Assembly (NCBI GenBank): GCA_026874595.1 | Contig: CM049318.1 | Span: forward strand, 49,690,750-49,754,749 | Reading direction: 5' to 3' | Source of the DNA: Sipunculus nudus | Taxonomy: Eukaryota; Annelida; Sipuncula; Golfingiida; Sipunculidae | DNA length: 64,000 bases | In this document: positions 12,115 to 24,011 of the stretch, piece by piece | How positions within the stretch are numbered: the first letter of the stretch is position 1 | How the letters are laid out: the number at the start of each line of letters is the position of its first letter | Position numbers and translations under genes: made by a program | Notes under the pieces: model-generated | The model's database searches: none | What the model was told of the DNA's origin: nothing | What the model saw: only the letters and a program-made list of their open reading frames with translations

Positions 12115-13051
12115 GACCAATATTCGATATTCGCATACGAATATCACTTCTGATATCCTCTTGGAAAAATTGAAGTTCTGTTAAGGTCGATAATTTGCAA
12201 TGCTGATAACACAATAATTAGAGACATTTAAATTTCGTATGCCAGTACTACACCAATAAGCTACATTCGCATGCGAATATCGAATATTACACAAATCAGC
12301 GACATTCGATATTCGCAATTTGGAAACACTATCGCCGCTCGGCCAGTTTGACACCTGATCAACGTGGATTCACCTCGTATAATTCATACATATTAGGCCA
12401 ATGATAACAATGACCTAAGATATCGCACGTGAAAATCACGCACACAAGCGACATTCGCATGCGAAAATCCAATTCGGAAAAAAACTATCCAAACGATCTG
12501 ACCCGTCGCTTTCAACTTTTCATTGTATAACTTTGTATTTTGACTGGCGTAATAGACACTTCAGACCATAAATTCATCGCCATGCCAGCCTGTGCTTATG
12601 TGTTGCGCACTCTGTGTTGTCATTCCTACATATATAAGCCTGCATTCATCCCTCCGCCCCCACCTCGGGGAACCGTGGACGCTCCGCCAGTTCGACACCT
12701 GGACAACGTGGAGTCACCTGGTATAGTTTCCATACAAATACATACATATAAAAGGCCAATGACGTTTTATTGCCTTTGATATTCGCATGCTTATTACACT
12801 CACACAAGCACATGTGAATATCGAATGTCACACAAATCAGCGACATTCGATATTCACCAGTGAAACTCGGGAAAACTATCGGCGCTCGGCCAGTTTGACA
12901 CCTGATCAACGGGGATTCAAATCGTATAATACATGCACATAAGAACAATGATTGGCCATGACTATTATCTCGTCAATATCACGTAGACAAGCGACATTCG
13001 AATGCGAATATCGAATAATACTCAAATCAGGAATATTCTATATCTACTTGC
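12115..13051 (+). repeat. Satellite-like array I, direct orientation, first part
   Basis: Repeated monomers share the order CGGCGCTCGGCCAGTTTGAC, then TGATCAACGTGGATTCA, then GGCCAATGAT, then an ACAAGCGACATTCGCATGCG-type core, then CACAAATCAGCGACATTCG. The core TTCGCATGCGAA is a perfect palindrome and is often extended by ATCGAAT on both sides. Units begin near 12330, 12690 and 12890. An end block (CTGACCCGTCGCTTTCAAC to GCGTAATAGACAC, about 12497-12560) is not part of the monomer and recurs at 14179-14235 and inverted at 16280-16345. A tandem core with unique ends resembles bivalve 'pearl'-type mobile elements. Confidence 0.75.
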
Positions 13052-13823
13052 TGTTACAGGTGTCTCTTTTATTGTGGTACATGTGTCTGTAGGCATTCTG
13101 TTTTGTGTCAAGCGAAAAACCCTGTGCGCTGCTATAAATAACCGCACCTGCTGAACTCTCGCGGAGTGTAGTCTGGAATGTTCAGACCTGTCAGGCATAG
13201 AGCGTGTGTATTGTTCTTTGGAATGTTCGGGAAATTGAAAGTTCTCGGCTTGAGGTAAAAAGTTTTAAATAAGGGGCTGTGTTTAGAGCCAAGGGGGAGA
13301 GAGAAGTATGAGTGTGAGTCAGTTTGTGGACCTTTCCGATAATTGCAGCAGTTATAGATCTTCATCGATATTTGTAACGGATTTTATATAGTCTTCAGTT
13401 TTGGATTACTGCCAGAACTTCACTTTTGGATTACAACAGATTGATTTTGTAATTGAATTGGACTATAACTCACTTTACGTGAACTGTTCATCTGAATTAT
13501 ACGTTTTAAAGGACTTGTTGTCACTGTGACAGTGGTGGTATCCTGGTACTGTACCCTTTATTTATTATACTTTGTAATTGTATTGATTTGCTGTTGAACT
13601 GTTGTTATACTGTGTAATTGTATTGATTTAGTGTATTGTAATGATAGGGTTGTTTTAAGAATAAATAATAATTATTTGTTAACAAAAAAAAAAATGACTT
13701 CTTTATTCATTCCCCTTGACATTACACGCTGCCTAGTGTAACAGAATCTGATTTTTATTTATCTCCGTAACAAAATTTATGCTTGTCACGACTATGTGAT
13801 CTGTTGTTATAAGTTCCGTGACA
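13052..13823 (+). mobile_element. Solo LTR, family A, copy 3, inserted in the satellite
   Basis: Inverted relative to copies 1 and 2. It starts TGTTACAGGTGTC and ends TTCCGTGACA. In this orientation the LTR logic is plain: TATA-like TAAATAAGGGGCTG at about 13266, AATAAA at 13660-13665, then a U5-like remainder. The insertion splits the satellite array, which continues at 13824, so it is younger than the array. I see no matching 5-mers at the edges (CTTGC left, ATGTG right), so the duplication has decayed or the ends are off by a few bases. Confidence 0.75.
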
Positions 13824-14310
13824 ATGTGAATAACACAAAAATCATGTTAATTAGTGACATTCAATATACACATTAGAATTTCAAATATTTCACATATAAA
13901 TGATATTCGATCTTCGCATGCGAACATCACATAAAAATGACATTCGATATTCGCATCCGACATTCGGGCTAAACTATCGGCGCTCGGTTGATTCAACAAC
14001 CTGGACAATTTGAAGGCATATTTCAAACATATTCGGGCAAAGATTGGCCATGACCTCAAATATTCGATACCCCAATATCACGCAGACAAGCGACATTCGC
14101 CTGCGAATATCGATTATCACACAAATCAAAGATATTCGATATTGAGCAGCGAAATTCGGAAAAATTATCCAGACGATCTGACCCGTCGACTTCGATTTCT
14201 CTAAGTATTACTCATTTATGATTGGCGTAACAGATACTACGGACTACAAAAACACCGCCAGCCAGCCTATACTCCTCTGTTGCGCAGTGTGGGTTGTCAT
14301 TCCTTCATAT
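13824..14310 (+). repeat. Satellite-like array I, second part
   Basis: Resumes the monomer blocks after the LTR, with TTCGCATGCGAA at about 13914, CGGCGCTCGG at about 13979, ACAAGCGACATTCG at 14086 and CGAATATCGAT. It finishes with the end block CTGACCCGTCGACTTCG to GGCGTAACAGATAC and then TTGCGCAGTGTGGGTTGTCA. That matches TTGCGCACTCTGTGTTGTCA after array part one. Confidence 0.7.
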
Positions 14311-14316
14311 CCTATA

Positions 14317-14478
14317 CTAGCTGATAGACCCGGTATACCGGGCTTATAACCGGGGTTGGGGAGATTTATTATCTGAGATGTGAAATGTTGGCTCATTTTT
14401 TTATTCTAAAAGTTAACAGAAAATATAGGTTTTCAGTGGGAAACTGTCTCCATAAGATATGTATAAACATTTTGACAC
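14317..14478 (+). mobile_element. Hairpin-tipped repeat, copy 1 of a direct pair
   Basis: Starts CTAGCTGATAGACCCGGTAT. The tip CCCGG-tata-CCGGG forms a perfect short hairpin. The following ~140 bp, including TGTTGGCTCATTTTTTTATT and GAAAATATAGGTTTTCAGTG, recurs 304 bp downstream. CTAGCTGAxxxACCCGGx tips are common at the ends of invertebrate mobile elements, but I cannot assign the class. Confidence 0.55.
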
Positions 14479-14620
14479 GATTGCAGAATAACCCACGCAC
14501 CTCTCTGAGGCACACACTTCTGTGAACAGAAAACGTTTTTATTTCCAGCTGCTTGTATCTTAATTTTGCTTTTAAATTACATGAAACCTAAACATCATAC
14601 CGTCCGTCCGTATAAACTCA

Positions 14621-14780
14621 CTAGCTGATAAACCCGGTTTACCGGGCTTTTTACCGCAGTTTGGGAGATATATTTACTGAGATATTGAATGTTGGCTCAT
14701 TTTTTATTATAAAAGTTAAAAGAAAATATAGGTTTTTAGTGGGATACTCTCGGAATACGATATGTACAAATAATTTTTAC
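14621..14780 (+). mobile_element. Hairpin-tipped repeat, copy 2 of a direct pair
   Basis: Starts CTAGCTGATAAACCCGGTTT with the hairpin CCCGG-ttta-CCGGG, then repeats the blocks of copy 1. It is preceded by CCGTCCGTCCG. The two copies look like independent truncated insertions or a local duplication. Confidence 0.55.
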
Positions 14781-14880
14781 TGTTATTTTGTGGCGCTGTG
14801 CTCTTGGCAAAAATCATATCCCGGTATGTTTACCTTAAAGACCTGGTCAGTGATGGTTTAATTACATTGCGAACCGGAAT

Positions 14881-16084
14881 GAGACGCGGAGGCATACAGT
14901 GTTTCGTTGATATTTGACTGGTTTCTATCGTTGGACGTATAAAGAATAGGTTGATGTGAGGAACTCATTTAAGATTAATTAAATGTACGTTGCAAGGAAA
15001 CTGTTCCTGAAGAAGGAAACAGAAATATGCATACATCGTAAGTAGCAGAAGCGGACCCAGCGGGTCTCTATGCAGTGGGTCCGTATCCCATTTTCAGACC
15101 CCCAACACCACCCCAGACCTGTTCCTGAAATTGGGACCTGGAATTAGGTTTTGTCATTAATCCTCCTGGGTTGAACTCTCCATTTCATAAAGCGAGAAAC
15201 GTGTTTTTCTCTTCTACTGACCACGCACGTGGGTCAAATCCCTCATCAATTGAAAGCAAGCGTTATTCATATGAACCACAGTCCTTAGTGTTAGAGGTTA
15301 AGTGACCACGATGTACGCATTCCGATGATTGCCGAAGGCAGTTCGGCTGTGCTCGGTAAAAAATGGAAAAATCACTCAAAATTAGATGTATATTAAATTT
15401 TTTTTTTTCATATCGCCTATGTCACTGCGGGGATAATAACCTTTAAAATGATGTATGGCACATTATTGTACACAATTTAACGCGGTTTTAGAGAACACTG
15501 CGAACAAACGTGAACTGAATTCCTTTTATAAGTATTAGATAAATCTGCCCCATTCCCGGGAAACCGCGAAAAAATCACCAATAATATTTGATTACCAACA
15601 TTTCTTGGGTTCCGCATCGAATTCACTTTAGCGGAACCATATGAGTGAGGTGACTCAGCACGTTTCAGTTAGGCTACGTTAGGCCTGGAAAGTTCAATCT
15701 AATACAAACGAGTCATTTACAACATAGGAATGCAGTGGCAAGTTTTGTAGTGATATATTTAATAGTTTGGAATAATATGCAAATTACGAAAATGTATCGC
15801 CAGCTCTTCTATACAAACACAACAAAGGACGGCAGAATTCCATTTGTTTTACGGACTCTTGTTGTTCTTAAAACTTTTTGAGGAGAATAACGATCGATGG
15901 GAATTCCGGTGATAGGCTTGGAAAGGGGGATGGGGGGGGGGGATAAGGTGAGGGGGGATTAATAGAGACCCGTGACTGTATCATTACAGTTACAAGAAGT
16001 CTAGTTTTTATTTTTCTCTCTATTATCTGTAAACTTGAAGATTTATCTGGGTGGTCTTTATCTGTTTGGCTTTCCGACTAGCAA
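14881..16084. other. Spacer between inverted satellite arrays
   Basis: No gene or window-wide repeat. A G-rich tract at 15926-15957 (runs of 5, 10 and 6 G) has G-quadruplex potential on the plus strand. Confidence 0.5.
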
Positions 16085-17385
16085 TAGTTTGCGTTAAATT
16101 GGCATGTGAATATCTAAGGGCATGACACATCATTGCCCTGATGTTAATGTCGCTTGTGTGCGTGTAATAAACGTGTGAATATATAAGGGCATTGCATATC
16201 ATTGCCCTTATATGTATACGTATTTGCCGAGGAATTTTATCGAGGTGGACCCGATAGTTTTCCCGTGGTTACCTGTACTTGTTACGCAAGTCAAAATACG
16301 AGTTATACTCAGACAAGTTGAAGGCGACGGGTCGGATCGTTGAATAGTATTCCCAGATTTCGCAGTCGAATATCGAATGATGCTGATTGGGTGATATTCG
16401 ATATTCGCATGCGAATGTCGCTTGTCTGCGTGATATTCGCGTGCGATTATCTAAGGTCGTGGCCCATCATTGGCCTAATATTTATCAACTATACAAGGTG
16501 ACTCCACGTTGACCAGGAGACGGACTGTCCGAGCGCCGATAGTTTAACTCATACCTCGCAGTCGAATATCGAGAGTCGCTGATTTGTGTGATGTTCGCAA
16601 ATGAGCTGAAATGGCTGAAATCAGCAAGCGAAAATCAGAGGTTACGGATTATCATTGCCTTTAAATGTATGGGTATTTTTCGAGAAAGTATACCTGGTGA
16701 CTAACTGTTGACCAGGTATCGGACTGGCCGAGCGCCGATACTTTAACTCGAATTTCGCTGTCGAATATCCAATATCGGAGATTTTTGTGATAATCGATAT
16801 CCGTACGAATATCTTAGGTCGTGGCCCATCATTGCCCTAATTTTTATGAACTATACGAGGTGAATCCCTGTTGAACAGAACAGGTGTCGGACTGGCCGAG
16901 CGCCGATACTTTAACTCGAATTTCGCAGTAGAATATTCAATGTTGCCGATTTGTGAGATTTTCGATATTTGCATGCGAATGTCGCTTATGTGCGTGGTAT
17001 TGGCGTGCGATATCTTAGGTCGTGGCCCATCGTTGGGCTAATTAGTAAGAATTATACGAAATGAACTACGTTGGCCAGGCGTCGGACTGGCCGAGCGCCG
17101 ATAGTTTTCCCGAATTTCACAATCGAATATCAAATGTCGCTAATTTTTTTGATAATCGATATTCGCATGCAAATTCCTATGGTCGTGGCCCACCATTGGC
17201 CTTATATGTATGAAATATAAGAGATGAATCCACGTTGATCAGATGTCCCGAATTTCGCACTCGAATATCGAATGTCGCTGATTTTTGTGTTTTTTACTGA
17301 TATTCGCATGCGAATATCGAAAATGCCTGATTTGAGTGATATTCGATATTCGCATCCGAATATCGAAAATCGATTCAATTTCATT
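16085..17385 (-). repeat. Satellite-like array II, inverted orientation
   Basis: Same monomer as 12115-14310 but reverse-complemented. GAGCGCCGATA recurs at 16531, 16730, 16898 and 17093, giving spacings of 199, 168 and 195 bp. Each unit also carries TTGACCAGG-type, GTGGCCCATCATTGG-type and GATATTCGCATGCGAAT-type blocks. The array's end block is at 16280-16345, inverted. The last unit decays by 17385. Confidence 0.75.
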
Positions 17386-18597
17386 CTGGTTTTTATTTAA
17401 TATGGATTGTGTTAATAATTAAAACTACTGCAAGGCAATATCTAGGGATTGGATAAAGTAGTTCTATCTGGATATCCATACAAAAACACCAAGTAGACCT
17501 GACTGCATTAATACTTTCTGGCACATAGTACGAGAAACCACTCTTTAATAAATCATCTAAAATTGTTCATGTTCTACCTTTTTTCAAATCTCTGGGCCTC
17601 CAGTCTGATTGGAAAGTTAATGTTGTCCAAGTGTCAAATTTACTTATGAATTTTGAAATTATTGAATTCTTCCATAGTTCTTTTCATATATATTTATAGG
17701 TTTTAGGATGCAATGCTTCATTTCTTGCCAGATTTGAGTTGTATCTATATAGTCAATTACTTTATCGGTTATCGGTCACCCTTATGGCGAGGAATACGTG
17801 ACAAGTACGTTGTACTTAATTCCCAGCATTCGGTTGAAATGACAGCTGCACATACCATCCTGTGAGTGTCTGACCAAATAATATAAGAGTAACACTGCAT
17901 GGCTACGTTGAGGTATTATATAACAAAGGTTGTCAGTGCGACAGTGGTATGGGTACACGGGTTAAGGAAAGTATTCGTGACTGAGCACACGAAGAGGACA
18001 GTACTGTTAACCTCCACTCCTATATCACTTTTCAAAAATTCAAATAAAAGCATACTCCGACCCCGGGTGACCAAAAGGTCTTGAGGCCAAAAAAAAATTC
18101 TCCTGGGCTGCAAAATAAGACAGGGCACCATAACTTAATACTGACACAAAAATGCATTAAGGTTACAATGTACATAGACAAAACGTTAGTCAATCTCGTT
18201 CTCTCTCTCGTGGACAATAAAAACGATAATCCTTTCATTTAAAATGAGTGAAAGTATGAAATGATATCTTTCGAACAAGTCACACACTTCTCAGATCTAA
18301 CTGAATCAATATCAATATATTACATGTCCCCCAAGAAAACGGAGACACTAGCCTTCTCCACGCAGTTAAACAAAGAAACGCGTCCAGAGACTTGTGAACT
18401 AGAATGAGTGGCGGGTGTCCAATGCCCATATAACGATTGTTTTGCTTGTACAACGGTCCGGTAAGTGGCTTCCATAATATCAAATGTCAGCCACTTCCGG
18501 TTAGGACAATACCGTAAATACACCGCAAAATACCTGGTCACTTACTGCCTAGCGTATAACAGCAATCGGCCGATGGCGCCAACACGTATATCAATTA
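17386..18597. other. No recognisable gene or repeat
   Basis: Intergenic DNA. Open frames on the minus strand between 17916 and 18541 overlap each other and lack splice signals. Confidence 0.45.
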
Positions 18598-18868
18598 GTG
18601 ACCGACTTCGTGCCTCCTCGCAGTGACGCTGTGCGGCCAATCGAACGCCTAGCAGACACACGGGCAGACTCATCTAAGTACAGACTGAAATGGAAGCGAC
18701 TATCCGCGCCTCATGATAAGTCCAGAACCTTCACTCGGAGCGGCCACTCTTGTACTATTCCATCACGGATACTAAGGTGTACGGACACTTTAGGAGCTAG
18801 TAGCTGTGAGTTGTAGCTCGTACCCGGAGAATTACCCATACTGACTGGCCTCAAAGCGACCAAAGGTA
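18598..18868 (+). promoter_or_regulatory. Possible promoter or 5' non-coding exon (weak)
   Basis: This patch is richer in GC and CpG than its surroundings. It holds a CCAAT box in GCGGCCAATCG (about 18635) and ends at a good splice-donor match, CCAAAG|GTAAGA, with GT at 18870-18871. No TATA box and no open frame crosses the donor, so it could only be a 5' untranslated exon. No downstream acceptor and exon could be paired with it. Confidence 0.18.
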
Positions 18869-18904
18869 AGAAGTTTCACTCCTGCCATAGCATAGTGATT
18901 GTTT

Positions 18905-18924
18905 ATATATATATATATATATAT
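18905..18924. repeat. Short (TA)n microsatellite
   Basis: About ten TA units. Confidence 0.9.
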
Positions 18925-20313
18925 AAATATTGAAAAAAGACATTGTGAATTTCGGATGTCTAGAAAATAGCTCCCACATTTGATAGTTTTATTGAAATCT
19001 TCTTCGCCATGCATCATGTGAAGAGAATTGACGAACACCAAACGAGAAAACAAGGGCGTGTCTTCAGATCCTTGAAGATCTTGGAGCTGCATTTCAAGTT
19101 ACCAAATATCGATAGATTCTTTTGTTACAATTTACCCCTTGCAAAAATATCTTTGGTCGTCTTAAGCAACACTGTTAGCTTTACAATGTTATCCATATGT
19201 GTGAATTGCGTATTGACAGACAAGAGGGAAAGTAAGTACCTTTGCTGCAACCATCTCCATTATTATGTACATTTGCTAAGATAAATTCAGATCATTTTGT
19301 TTAGTGTTTTGTGTCAGGTATATTTTAACGTAGAGTTTACCCCTATTTATGCAGTTCTAAATGATAATCCATTATAGATTTGTGCAGTTCTGAAATTAAA
19401 TTTTTGTCACACTCATAAATACATATTTTATGCTCATGGATAAATAACTGGATTTAATCTATCACTCATATATAAAGGCTATATATAAGCTTGCAAACAT
19501 TCTTTTATATTATTGTTAGTTATATATTATGTGTAATTTTTTCATTCATAATACATTATAATCTTTTAAATCGTATAAATATAATAAATGAAAATATGAC
19601 GTGTATTAAATTTATTTTGATTTTTTTTATAATGAACGATTATGTCCATAGATATATGTGCACACTACTTTAGCCTGTTTCATAATTAGAGTAATGCTAA
19701 TTGAACGCTTAATTAGAAGTTTGTGCGGTTCTGAAATTCCCTAAAATAAACCCTGTTTCATGTCATGGTTCTAGGATTGCAACCCCTGTACCTGTAAAGA
19801 AGACTACATACCAGCTTAAAAGACCCTATACTAAACCTTATGTTCTTTGCTTATGTTTATTCCTTTGCTTATCTTCCAACCGGCGGAATCACTTATTTTA
19901 AACAATTATCAATATTACATCATTTTATCTTCTAAAAGCATATGAGTAATTTTCGGTACCAGAGTTATGCTTACGTTAAGTTTTATCCACAGGACCCAAC
20001 TGTATAATGTTTTTAAATGATAAGTTGCACGACGCTGGATATAAACTATCATAATCCCTCCATCTTATAAACGAATACGGGCGCTGCCACTAATGTTAGG
20101 ATTAATTACCCGCGTTAAATTGTTTTGGTACAATTGCATACATACTCAAATAGATATCAAAATATATTCATGCAACTTAATTCTCTTAATTATCCCTCCC
20201 CTCCATTTTAGAAAACTTGCAATGTTAATATATTAGGACAAAATACCAGTATTATATTATTTTAGGCTGAATTTCCCAAAAAGACTAAACTTCCAAATAT
20301 ATATGCATGGAAT
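18925..20313. other. AT-rich, nothing recognised
   Basis: Strongly AT-rich at 19290-19680. No gene signal was found. Confidence 0.5.
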
Positions 20314-20317
20314 TTAA

Positions 20318-20770
20318 AGGTGCCTATTCACCTAAATGTGATGTCTGGCTTCCTCTGTGTATATGTAAATGATCTAAGGGTAACTGTGTTTATGGACAGT
20401 TCTTATAAAGCCTCCGTGAAGGATATATGATCATGTTTATCAACAACATGTTGTAAACAAAGGAATGTTGACAAACTGGAAAACATGTAATCTAAGGTGA
20501 TACGTTACATGTATGCGAAGGTAGAAAGGTCAGTTGTGACAAAACACCATTTGCAAAACTCTGGCTTATCAGACTTGCCGCCAGACTTGCCGCCAGATGA
20601 CTTTGTTGAGTTTGTTTTGGATATTTTGGTGAGCACATATTATAAACACGTTGATATAAACAAAACAAACAGCCTGTGTTCGGTGTTATCCACGTTTTAT
20701 GGCCTATTTATATTAAAGCTTCAAGGGATTACCTTTAGTTTATAAAGGTCAGATAGGTGATTGGGCCCCT
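20318..20770. mobile_element. MITE with TTAA target duplication
   Basis: The element begins AGGTGCCTATTCACCTAAAT and ends with the inverse of AGGGGCCCAATCACCTATCT, giving a terminal inverted repeat of about 17 bp with three mismatches. Both ends are directly flanked by TTAA (20314-20317 and 20771-20774). TTAA specificity with a short inverted repeat is the signature of piggyBac-like DNA transposons and their non-autonomous derivatives. The interior of about 420 bp has no transposase frame, so it would need a transposase supplied in trans. A short tandem repeat, ACTTGCCGCCAG x2, lies at about 20573. Confidence 0.7.
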
Positions 20771-20950
20771 TTAAAGTTTTAAGTTATATTTACATACCAA
20801 GTATGTCAAATATACATGCATTATAGAGTTTTCTCACTAAAATATTATGGTAGATGCCAATATTTCGTGCTACAACCGTTTGCCTCCTCCTGTTCAAATA
20901 GGGAAAAAAACTAAACCGGGCACGATCAGTGGCGCAAAACATAAACAAAG

Positions 20951-20970
20951 CGCACGCCACCTGGTGGCTG
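20951..20970. promoter_or_regulatory. CTCF-like motif
   Basis: CGCACGCCACCTGGTGGCTG contains the CCACCTGGTGGC form of the CTCF core. CTCF is present in bilaterians, including molluscs. This is a sequence match only. Confidence 0.3.
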
Positions 20971-23734
20971 TACCGCGCGTGGTTCTTCTTTTATTTTTAA
21001 GGGATCGTCAAGAATGTGCAAAACTGGATCTCTGGTCTGTTATGGTAAACAAACACAAATAGACCGTGTTTACTCACATTCAGAACGATATGAAACGTTA
21101 GACAATAAGTCCGTGTGTCTGGTTACCTTTGCAGGAAAAATGTTTTTTAAGCCGAAATGAACTAATTGCATGAGAGAATATACATTTTTATATAGAATTA
21201 TTACACGTTTTTATGTACCTCTAACAAACATGCAGGTTGTCTCCCTTTTGAATATGGGTATTACCGGTGGTGTCAGGAAATTGGTACACATTTACAGTAA
21301 CATTATTTATTTTCATGTTGCTTGGAGTTTATACCTATTCTGGCTCTCTGTGAGGTAACACAGGTGGCTATGACGTAAACGAAAATGGGATGTCAAATAT
21401 TTTGAGAGTGTTATCAAAATAATTTGGAACAATTACGAAATAATTATTGCAATTTTCAAGTGACAAAAGCAATTCCTGTTACGTTTACTGGCTACCTGTA
21501 ATTTAATTCCTTTTTAGATAACTTAAACGCTCAAAGGTGTTCTTCTTTAATATAACACAGCAAATGCTATCTGCCTTCGACGATTGCCTATACTATTTCA
21601 GGAACAGAAAATTATTTATTAAAGGGGTCTATTCCGATATCTGACGTAATTCAAGTAAAGATAATCCCCTTTTTACATAGAGTTACCTTTCAACTGCTAC
21701 ATATATGAAACAAATCATCTTAGGTTACGAGGCTTTTCTATTTGTCAACATTGGTGCATTTTCTGTGTTTGCCAGCAGGTTGTAGTAAAACAATATCAAC
21801 ATTAGACGAAGTGTTATAAAAACATTTCTGACTCCAAATTACCTTCAATGTTTTTAACATTTACAGGCACAAATTAAGCCAAAATCATATAAATTCTACA
21901 GAAAAGTTACATGAATAGCTGATTAATGGCAAGAGCAGATTTTCTTTAGAAAAAAATAACCTTATTTAAAAATTCAGATTTATCATGACGATTTCTCTCC
22001 CACGAGGATTAAATTAACCGTGAACGGCAGTGAAATATACTAGACGCACTTTTTATTTTGAAAATTGGGCATATTTGTCTAAACTTGAAAGTTAAATATA
22101 GCAAACTTCAAAACCTGATGGTTGACCTGCGATACCAAGTTTAAACAACGTAACCAGTGTACAAGTGATAAACTGATCATATACAAATGGTACTCATGTT
22201 TACTTATAAATTGCAGTATTTTCTGATGATAACGGCGAAATAAAACTCAACCCGCAGATAAATAGCCTTTCGTAAATAAAAGCAATACCGCATTGTACGA
22301 CAAATTCAAAGGAATATATAATTTGAATTACTTGAATTTTTACTCTTATTATAGTCCATAATCACATCCTATATAAGAATTTTGTAATATCAGTTTCGCT
22401 ATATTTACTCCTATAACTAAGTATATTCACGTTTGTTAATTAGATAATGAAAAAATCTAGTGGTTCGATCGGTCCATCTGTCTTGTTTAGGAATGGCTTT
22501 GGGTTGCGTTAGGAGTAAGACTAGGAGTAAAACTGTGTGGACCGAGTTAGGGTATAATTCTTAATTTTCATTGTTTATTTGAGCCAAAATACTAAAATTC
22601 TTCCCAGCTTGCAGCAAGGATGCAGAAATGTTCGACACTTTTAGAATGAAGCATAAAAACAAAATATATATATATGAATTATTTTTTTGCATTATTAATA
22701 CACGTGATGACATTTGTGGCAATGGTGCTCAAGGCACAAACAGTAGCGCTACGATTTGGCATTAAAATTATGGTTTGCGGTTTTTTGTGCCGCCTAATGG
22801 TTAAATTCATTTCACGACCATTCTGCAAACGCTACAGGTTTCAGGAACAGGGATAAAAACGGGTAAACTGCCGGTGATAGAGTTGTAAACCGGTCAGCAA
22901 GGAGGATAAACCTCGCTGTCCCAACCAGCAAGACGAATTGACTAAAAACTAAAGGTTGGATAAACCGACGCTTTGTATATTTAGACCTAACGTTTCCCGG
23001 TGATCCCGTGTGGTCTGAAGGAAATATATACACCTGTCTGTCTGAAATGCGGGGAATCTGTCGTGGATAAGTGGATAGGAGCTGCAGTAAAGATTCCACT
23101 TGAAGAGCAGCTTACTTGTTCCCTATGTCTTGTATCTGGTCCGTCTGAAGGTCATGCCATCCGGTTCTATTACAGACCGTTACATTACGTTATTCAAATG
23201 CATACGGACCATATAAACGACTGCTTCATCGGGCAATGGGAAGTTCGGGCCAAGCAAAAGAACTTAATATATTTGCGTTGCGTGTATTTTGGCTGACTCT
23301 AGAAGTTACTAATCAGGCGTGTAAATAATGAACTAACTATACAAGTCTATGATCTCCATGTTCAGAGAAATGGTATACATATGTAGCGTTTTTGTGACAC
23401 AGTATAAGCTTAAAATATTAATAATTCATAAATTCAGTTTACCCTCGTTTAAAAGAAGACAAGTGGCTGAGTTCGTCGGAACCGAGTTTAACATTCAGGT
23501 TGTAATTCATACACTGAGTCGGAACCGACACCTTTCCGCCAGAGGTTATCTTTACTAAAAACTAAACCCTTCTATTCAGGTACTGTAGGACTACTTTACA
23601 CAACTGTCAAACTTTAAAAAAAATACTATATTTCAAGGAAACACCTTCTGTTTACAATTCACATGCGCATGCATACAAATATTACTTATTTCTTTAAGTC
23701 CATAACACAAAAACACCCATGTTTATGTGAGTTG
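20971..23734. other. Long AT-rich stretch without a supported gene
   Basis: Several short open frames, including 23000-23296 on the plus strand, lack splice context. No repeat shared with the rest of the window was seen. Confidence 0.45.
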
Positions 23735-23850
23735 TAGGGCTGCGCGATACTATCGATATATCGGTATATCGCGATACGGTGAATCACATAAAGCTTAATG
23801 CGAAACAGTTTTCAAATATCGATATTTTTCGATATTTTCATAACGGGCCT
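23735..23850 (+). mobile_element. hAT-like terminal fragment, copy 2
   Basis: Begins TAGGGCTGCGCGATACTATC and contains TATCGGTATATCGCGATACG and TTTTCAAATATCGATATTTT, parallel to 2482-2590. It is close enough to copy 1 to define one family. Confidence 0.5.
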
Positions 23851-23985
23851 TAAAAATTTGGGTAGCCGTATGGCTTCCTGTGGGTTTTAAGACCGCAAAT
23901 TTTTTTCCCACCAGAACAATGGAACTGTTATGAAGGGTTGGATGAAGAAAAATCGACAAAACAACTCCAAAAATATTATTAAGAA

Positions 23986-24011
23986 CCCCCCCCCCCAAAA
24001 AAAAAAAAAAA
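23986..24011. repeat. C11A15 homopolymer pair
   Basis: A run of 11 C passes directly into 15 A. The same C-run/A-run junction occurs at 56630-56661 and 57410-57438. Confidence 0.9.
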
